Source: Eucalyptus grandis
Lineage: Eukaryota; Streptophyta; Magnoliopsida; Myrtales; Myrtaceae
Assembly (NCBI RefSeq): GCF_016545825.1
Contig: NC_052618.1
Span: forward strand, 17,373,561 to 17,437,560
Direction of reading: 5' to 3'
DNA length: 64,000 nucleotides
Shown piece after piece: positions 57,826 to 64,000 of the stretch. The first letter of the stretch is position 1. Each line of letters begins with the position of its first letter. The translations under genes and the position numbers were made by a program. Under the pieces are notes generated by a model that worked only from the letters and a program-made list of their open reading frames with translations, had not been told where the DNA came from and made no database searches.

Positions 57826-58389
57826 TTAGTAAGGTTTCCTGATGCTCATGACACTGTTTCTCGGGCGATTGTAGCAGCCACATGTTGGCATACCCAGACG
57901 AGCATGGACACATAGGCATGACCAATCCCACGGGGTCCAACCAGTTCTTTCCGCTGCACTCGGACTCGGATTGGGCTTTATCGGCGACGGGCGGGAAATC
58001 GGACCTGCCTCGGTCCTCAATGCAACGACCTTCACCTGATCGGATGTGCCACATTGAGACTCTGACGGGAGGGAGATTAGACCCGCCCTGGTCCTCAATT
58101 GAACGGCCTTCACCTGATCGGATGTGCCACATTGAGACTCCGACGGGCGGGAGGTTGGACCCGCCTTGGTTCTCAATTCAACGTCCTTCACCTGATTGGA
58201 TGTGCCACCTTGAGACTTCGACGGGCGGGAGATTGGACCCGCCTTGGTCCTGAACCCGACCACCACCGGATCGCACGGGCAGCAGTGAAAGGCTGATGGT
58301 CCCTCGTCCCTTTCCCTCTCCTCTGCACACTCTTCGCAAACAATGTAGCTGCTCTTCGCGCTACTGGCCTTCCTCGTTGTGAAATCCAT
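57826..58389 (-). CDS. Small-protein family member A2, 187 aa, with in-frame 26-residue repeats
   Basis: Minus-strand frame from ATG 58389 (MDFTTRKASSAKSSYIVC), chosen by alignment with A1; an upstream ATG at 58434 is in frame but in leader-like sequence. Core: Y15, C18 and C21 (CEEC), ERERDEG 25-30, FHCCPC 34-39, VVVGFRTKAGPI 42-53. From residue 46 the segment [F/L]RTKAGPISRPSxSQxGTSxQVK is repeated about 3.5 times with a period of 26 residues, so A2 is longer than its relatives. The C-end has AERTG and CLCVHARLG. No signal peptide or membrane span. A TATA-like tatatata lies about 85 bp upstream. Function unknown; expression not demonstrable from sequence. Confidence 0.5.
   Translation of the reverse strand: MDFTTRKASSAKSSYIVCEECAEERERDEGPSAFHCCPCDPVVVGFRTKAGPISRPSKSQGGTSNQVKDVELRTKAGPTSRPSESQCGTSDQVKAVQLRTRAGLISLPSESQCGTSDQVKVVALRTEAGPISRPSPIKPNPSPSAAERTGWTPWDWSCLCVHARLGMPTCGCYNRPRNSVMSIRKPY
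57985..58254 (-). repeat. 78-bp in-frame tandem repeat within A2
   Basis: cacctgat recurs at 58033, 58111 and 58189, exactly 78 bp apart, with the surrounding gtgccacattgagactc and ggttgga-ccgcc words. Each unit encodes 26 residues and preserves frame. Confidence 0.92.
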
Positions 58390-58858
58390 CTTGTCGTGGG
58401 TAATTGCAATTTGATGACTGAATAATAGATGCAAAGAGTTGAATGAGAAATATAGTATTCAGTGCATCTATATATACTATTGTAATTCAGAGCAATGTCA
58501 AGTTTGCTTAGGTTTTTGATATGGAGTTTCTTTAGGTATTCTACTACAAGTCCAATTCTAGTTTTGGTAGGAAACATGAAAGAGCCTGAATAAATATTTA
58601 TTTATTTTAATTTGAAATAGACACAATAAAATATTCATAATTTGTGTATAACTGTGAAGTTTCATCAATAAGAATCATATAGTTTAAAATATCGAATTTT
58701 GAGAAACTTATTATCTTTTAGTCGAGTCTATCGCTCTCTCTCTCTCCAAATAATCTTGTAGACTTATCTTTTATATTTTTAGGTACAGGAAAAATATAGT
58801 CATTGAATAAATCCCTTCTTATTTACGTTTATTACGTGCATCTGTGTATTTTTAATTT

Positions 58859-59126
58859 TCAATTCACAATCCGAACCAAACTGTCCCAGCCTGGATCGTT
58901 GCAAGCGCAACCTAATCCATCATCTCTTTCCCTCCCAGCCTCGCGCTCTTTGCAGAGCATGTAACCTGCCTTTCCCCAACGCAGCACTGTCTCCTTCGCC
59001 TTCATTCCCTTCTCCATGCCCTTAAACCGTCGCGGCTCCTTCGTGTTCCTGGATCTCTTAGCCGATTGCTGCAGCATGGCGGTGCGGGGCTCCGTCTTTT
59101 TCGCGTGTCATGGTTGCGAGATCCAT
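58859..59126 (-). pseudogene. Small-protein family member B2, frameshifted and shortened
   Basis: Minus strand from ATG 59126 (MDLATMTREK). Compared with B1 it lacks about 4 bases before the MLQQSAKRSRN segment, so the N-terminus and core are in different frames. The core is readable as GKAGYMLCKEREAGRERDDG, but the FHSC segment is deleted and the protein ends CACNDPGWDSLVRIVN, so the GFRTKAGPI block is lost to indels. The upstream leader matches B1. Confidence 0.55.
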
Positions 59127-59526
59127 CTTTTCCAGTGATTTTGCGACTCGATGACTGAGGACTGATGGGATGGAGATTTAGACCGATCTTGAGCCTGCAT
59201 AGGAAGTATTTGATGTCGAGTCTTGATTCTTACTTAGGAATGAATTCGATGTCTCACCCAAGCACATGGACTCAAAATCTTTCCTGTTCTGTACTTATTG
59301 TCATTGTGGAACTCGACTTACTTTTTATTTCTCTTGTTTGATTTTTGATTTTTTATGATCAAGTTCTCACTTACAGACCTTTTTACACAGCGTTTTACGT
59401 TAGGGTGCTTTTAAAGTAATCACTCCCTTGTGGCATGACCGTGACGAACGGTACGGTTTGGTTCATATTCGAGCCTAACCGAACCAAATCACACTCAATA
59501 AGAAAATAAATTAAGGTTTATATAAC

Positions 59527-59890
59527 GAGAAATCCCAAATTAGTGTATTTGTAACAAATTTACATAAAATCCACTAAGAACTCCAAACTAGTACACCTAT
59601 GATGAATTTACCATTCGTTAGTTTTCATTTAATTTTACTACTAAATTGATGAGTTAGATGACACATGACAATTGACAAATGTACCGATTTGGAGTTTTAC
59701 TCTTTGTAGTTTTCGTGGTAGTAATACAATAAAATAAAAACTAATAGAGGATAAAATTTTCACAAATATATCAATTTTAGATTTTTCATGATCAAGAAAT
59801 TAGTTTGAATAAAATTATTACATATATACCGGTTTGGATTTTTTTGGTCAAAAAATTAATTACTAGTTTGGGATTTTTTGTGGTATTAAT
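59527..59890. mobile_element. MITE, imperfect TIRs
   Basis: Left cgagaaatcccaaattagt against right attactagtttgggattttt (reverse complement aaaaatcccaaactagtaat). The AT-rich interior shares words with 45585-45850. No coding capacity. Confidence 0.65.
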
Positions 59891-60619
59891 CCAATAAATA
59901 CAATGATTGAAATCGAAATGAAGCAAATCGCTACGTGATGCTTTTCTTATTTTGTTGTTTATGCTAGATTCTAAATAACATTACCCACTTTACATTTTGT
60001 TCCCACTCAAATAAATCACGCTCAATTAAGTAACAAAATTCATCCACCGAAAAATAATAAACAAAAGAAAATAATATCTAAATTATTTGTATTTTCACGA
60101 CCAATGATAGTCCGGAAAAGAAATGTCCATCTTCCAAATACGGGACCAAAGTCCGAATTAAGCTAAAAGCTGGGCTGTGAATTGTGCCTAAATACTTGGT
60201 GACATCTTCTACTAATGCATTATCGATAATCAGTCTTTGAATGTGCACATTGCTGTATCAGTAATTCACAAAATTGGTAAACCAAATGAGTAACTAATTT
60301 TATGAAGCATCAATTCAAGAGATTATGTCATGCAAAATTTGACGATTTACATATATGATATGATTTTATATTTAAAAAAATATGGGCAATCCAATGAAGT
60401 AAACAAGATTTCTGAAAAATATTGCGTTCAACAAATTAATCTTTGCTCATTGAATTTAGATCATGACATGAATACAAGGGAAAAAAAAAAGTATCAGCTT
60501 CCATAAACTCAAATCGAAACGGAATGAACCCCAAAACATTGAAAGGATCAAGTTTTGAACTTTTTGACAAGAACTACATATGCGCATGGATGCACCACCG
60601 CCTGCCAAAAACATGGGGT
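59891..60619. other. No gene recognised
   Basis: AT-rich intergenic DNA between a MITE and family member C. Confidence 0.5.
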
Positions 60620-60902
60620 TTAACCAGTTCTTTCTGCACGTGGATCTGGGCCGAACTTTCTGGCTGATGGGTGGGCGATCGGACCCACCTTAGTCCTAAA
60701 TCCAACTACCACCTCGTCATTTGGGCAAGAGTGAAACCTTAATCCATCATCCCTTGCCTTCTCTTTCTTGCCTTCTTTGCAAAGCACCTGACCGGCTTTC
60801 GTGTCGCAAGCCCAACAACATCACCTTCTTCAGCAGCGTCTCCACGACATCAAGTACCTCGTCCTCGATAACTAGTTTGAGATTGTCATGTATCCTCTGC
60901 AT
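60620..60902 (-). pseudogene. Small-protein family member C, frameshifted
   Basis: Minus strand. An ATG at 60902 opens MQRIHDNLKLVIEDEVLD and VVETLLKKVMLLG; the family core then appears one frame over: TKAGQVLCKEGKKEKARDDG, FHSCPNDEVVVGFRTKVG, ending AERTG before TAA (60622-60620). The upstream sequence (61010-61070, gttgagcaggggcatta) resembles the A1 leader. The third subfamily shows that the GFRTKxGPI block is the most conserved part. Broken by one shift near 60810. Confidence 0.5.
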
Positions 60903-62050
60903 CCTCTAATCTAATTCCGATCGCTTCCACAAGATGATGCGGTGCATCTTCTTGCTACAACTTGAAACTGTCTTCGATGGTGAGGCCTACTAAATTTGGA
61001 ATGGATTGTAGATGTTAAAATACGTAGAGTTGAGCAGGGGCATTATCACTGTGTTTAATACTAACGTATACTGTACTTTGATGTCCAGCTTGTTTAGGGT
61101 TAAACATCTAGTCTTACCCTGATTTGTGGAGATAATTCTATTCAAATATGGCGCTATTGACGAATTTATTGTATAGCTTACAAGTCATGTAGACCGATAG
61201 CATTTTAATCATTAATTATAGATTAATTATATGAATTTTACAGTGAGGCCTCTATGATCAATAGTGGAGATGAATTGGTATGCATCATCTATAAACCGTC
61301 ATAAAGTAATTGCATAAAACTACAATGTAATAGGTACGTATAATGAAATAGGGCTGCGGAACTACTATAATTCTTGATTTAATTGGTAAGATAACTATTC
61401 TATCAGAGTTGACATTGAAAATGAAGATAAAACATCCAAAACTCCTTTATTCCCTCCCAACAAGATAGAACGTACAAGTTATATTATACTAATAGTATTG
61501 TTATAATTTTTGTTTATATTGCAAACTTTAATAGCTATATTGATTGTATAACTAAATAAAAGTTTAATATCAATTCATAATTCTGACTATTCTAATCCAA
61601 TCTACCAAATTGTAGTTAATTTTCCTAGTATGATATTCTCATCATGTAATAATGTTATTGTCCATGTTATATATTCTAATAACCGTTGCTTCTATAATAA
61701 AATGAAAGCATGTTAGCACTATCAAAATATAACAATGCACCATGGCTAATCGCCCTAAGTGAGGAAATGGATGGGGTATGGAAGATGAGAATTGATGGAG
61801 TTTTCTGCTCAGTCATCCTTGTCTTGGCATTCCCTATTTTCCCATAAGTCTCGTTTGAGTTGATCCAAAGTATGGGTGAGCAAAACGGACAGACTGAACC
61901 GAGAAGCAAACTGATTAATTTGTTATTTTTTAAATGTCTCACACACGTGTCATGGATCGGTTGTTTGGGATCATACCTTGATGACTTAGTCTCCTCTTTT
62001 CCAAGACAGGTTGAAAGAAAGATTTAGAGAGATGAGCTCTAAGAGAGAAT
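60903..62050. other. No gene recognised
   Basis: Strongly AT-rich. The sequence at 61950-62050 leads into the tandem array without a recognisable promoter or domain. Confidence 0.5.
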
Positions 62051-64000
62051 GGAACTGTACACTAAAATGTTTGGATGGGCATCACTTTTTATACTAGAGA
62101 CCATTTCATTACAACCATTGACTCATATTCAATCTAGCGGCGAAGATCGCATCTCTCCATCTACTATCTACCAACATTTAAGCCTATTCTAGACTCAATG
62201 CAATTATCATATCTCTCGCCTTTGAGAATGTTCCGGAAACCCTAGGCTACTTTGGATGGTCCATTTTGATCAAACACAGTCCTTTGGTCATGGGAAAGAC
62301 CGTGAAACACGCATCCTCTCCTCTTTTGTTCTTTCCCTTTCACCAAATGACTGATTTCACTAAACCCACCTGAGAGCCAGGCCGAACTAGATCAAGAACC
62401 AGTCATCCCTAATCCAAAAGTCAATCATGGCATGCCTTTTAATCGTCAAACATGGCGTGCTTTCTCAGGCTTTGGAATTATTTAAAGTAAGTCAATCATC
62501 ATCTTTTATTTTCTATTTATCAATTTTTTTTTCATAAGTCTTGTTGATACGGGTCGAACTGAGTTATAAAAGCTCATAAAATCTTCTTTGGATTTTATTT
62601 TTTCCATATTAGTAGTTGTTGGATAGACCCGACCTCATGAAAACTCTCTCTCATTAACCAGAAGATCCAACAAATGGAACTGTACACTGAAATGTTTGGA
62701 TGGGCATCACTTTTTATACTAGAGATCATTTCATTACAACCATTGACTCATATTCAATCTAGTGGCGAAGATCACATCCCTCCATCTACTATCTACTGAC
62801 ATTTAAGCCTAGAATGCTCTAGAACTTGATGTAATTATTGTATCGCCCGCCCCTGAAAATGTTCCGGAAACCCTAGGCTACTTTGGATGGTCCATTTTGA
62901 TCAAACACGGTCCTTTGGTCATGGGAAAGACCGCGAAACACGCATCCTCTCCTCTTTTTTTCTTTCCCTTTCACCCAATGATTGATTTCACTAAGCCCAC
63001 TTGAGAGACAGGCCGAACTAGATCGAACTAGATCGGGAACCGGTCATTCCTAATCTAAAAGTCAAACATGGTATGCCTTTTAATCCCTAATCCAAAAGTC
63101 AAACATTGCATGCCTTTTAATCGTCAAACATGACGTGCTTCCCTAGGCTTTGGAATTATCTAAAGTAAGTCAATCATCGTCTTTTATATTCCATTTATCA
63201 ATTTTTTTTTATAAGTTTTGTTGATACGGGTTGAATTGAGTTCTAAAAGCTCATAAAATCTTCTTTGGAATTATTTTTTCCATATTAGTAGTTGTTGCAT
63301 AGACCTGACCTCATGAAAACTCTCTCTCTCATTAACCAGAAGATCCAATAAATGGAACTGTACACTGAAATGTTTGGATGGGCTTCACTTTTTATACTAG
63401 AGACCATTTCATTACAACCATTGATTCATATTCAATCTAGTGGCGAAGATCACATCCCTACATCTACTATCTACCGACATTAAAGCCTAAAATACTCCAG
63501 AATCAATGCAATTATTGTATCGCCCACCCTTGAGAATGTTCCGGAAACCCTAGGCTACTTTTTTTTTTGGTCAGTTCCCTAGGCTACTTTGGATGGTCCA
63601 TTTTGATCCAACACAATCCTTTGGTCATGGGAAAGACTGCGAAACACACTTCCTCTCCTCTTTTGTTCTTTCCCTTTCACCCAATGATTGATTTCACTAA
63701 ACCCAGAGCCAGGCCAAACTAGATTGGGAACCAGTCATCCCTAATCCAAAAGTCAAACATGGCATGCCTTTTAATCCCTAATCCAAAAGTCAAACATTGC
63801 ATGCCTTTTAATCGTCAAACATGGCGTGCTTTCTCAGGCTTTGGAATTATTTAAAGTAAGTCAATCAATTTTTTAATCCCTAATCCACTTATCAATTTTT
63901 TTTTCATAAGTCTTGTTGATATGGGTCAATTGAGTTCTAAAAGCTCATAAAATCTTCTTTGGAATTATTTTTTCCGTATTAGTAGTTTTTTGGAAATGGA
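62051..64000 (+). repeat. Tandem array of about 0.65-kb units
   Basis: ggaactgtacact-aaatgttt starts at 62051, 62676 and 63354, and the window ends as a fourth unit begins (63996). Units are 625, 678 and about 645 bp. Each contains gttccggaaaccctaggcta, gtcaaacatggcatgcctt, tgttgatacgggt-gaa and ctctctctcattaaccag. Unit 2 gains an internal repeat of cctaatccaaaagtcaaaca relative to unit 1, and unit 3 carries a micro-insertion. No open frame. It extends beyond the window. Confidence 0.9.
63548..63589. repeat. Micro-insertion: oligo(T)-GGTCAGTT with 13-bp target duplication
   Basis: ccctaggctactt occurs at 63548-63560 and 63577-63589, separated by ttttttttggtcagtt. Units 1 and 2 of the same array have the target once (62239 and 62870 regions), so this is an insertion in unit 3. 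Confidence 0.75.

Noticed and set aside
58021..58254. CRISPR-like array (78-bp spaced repeats)
   Set aside because: Continuous tandem repeat without unique spacers, in a plant coding frame.
59862..59880. Fourth micro-insertion candidate (ttttttggtcaaaa)
   Set aside because: It is part of the MITE's internal sequence, with no flanking target duplication.

Overview
This is nuclear DNA of a flowering plant, almost certainly a eudicot. The evidence is a six-exon beta-ureidopropionase gene with plant-type GT-AG introns, receptor-like-protein leucine-rich repeats, thionin-like cysteine-rich peptides, and many Ty1/copia retrotransposons whose primer sites match plant initiator-Met tRNA. The retroelement and LRR sequences look Myrtaceae/Eucalyptus-like to me, but that is an impression and not proof.

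Layout. 0-2.8 kb: the end of a GC-rich DNA transposon, a zinc-knuckle scrap, and a minus-strand receptor-like-protein (RLP) pseudogene split by a MITE. 2.8-12.3 kb: a structurally complete Sirevirus-type copia element (LTRs, PBS, PPT, 5-bp TSD) with broken gag/pol and an extra 3' reading frame. 13.4-15.2 kb: two minus-strand thionin-like peptide genes, one broken and one intact. 15.5-19.6 kb: a hAT-like element with an 8-bp TSD, itself carrying a 2.57-kb solo LTR; its empty site survives in a duplicate at 44 kb. 20.4-25.6 kb: a second, 5'-truncated Sirevirus. 25.6-30.6 kb: an old copia remnant and a TIR element swollen by a 3.1-kb pure pyrimidine tract. 32.4-39.8 kb: a complete minus-strand copia element whose leader contains ten W-box cores. 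40-45.8 kb: MITEs and AT-rich DNA. 46.2-50.3 kb: the beta-ureidopropionase gene (PYD3), intact except for a one-base frameshift in its last exon. 51.2-61 kb: five minus-strand copies of an unrecognised small-protein family, in duplicated segments interleaved with MITEs. 62-64 kb: a tandem array of about 0.65-kb units.

How the parts relate. The only conventional housekeeping gene is PYD3 (cytosolic pyrimidine catabolism to beta-alanine). The other host genes are lineage-type, duplicating families (RLP, thionin-like, the new small-protein family), typical of plant accessory regions. Most of the rest is transposon in nested layers.

The observations I rate highest are: (1) the tandem small-protein family with its conserved GFRTKAGPI block and an in-frame 78-bp repeat; (2) recurrent loss of the middle base of CAG/CTG, giving CG, in the first Sirevirus, which looks like methylation-linked basecalling error (or, if real, an unusual mutation process) and inflates its frameshifts; (3) three tiny oligo(A/T) insertions with 9-13 bp duplications and a shared GGTC end; (4) paralogous empty sites that prove two insertions; (5) the W-box array in a retrotransposon leader.
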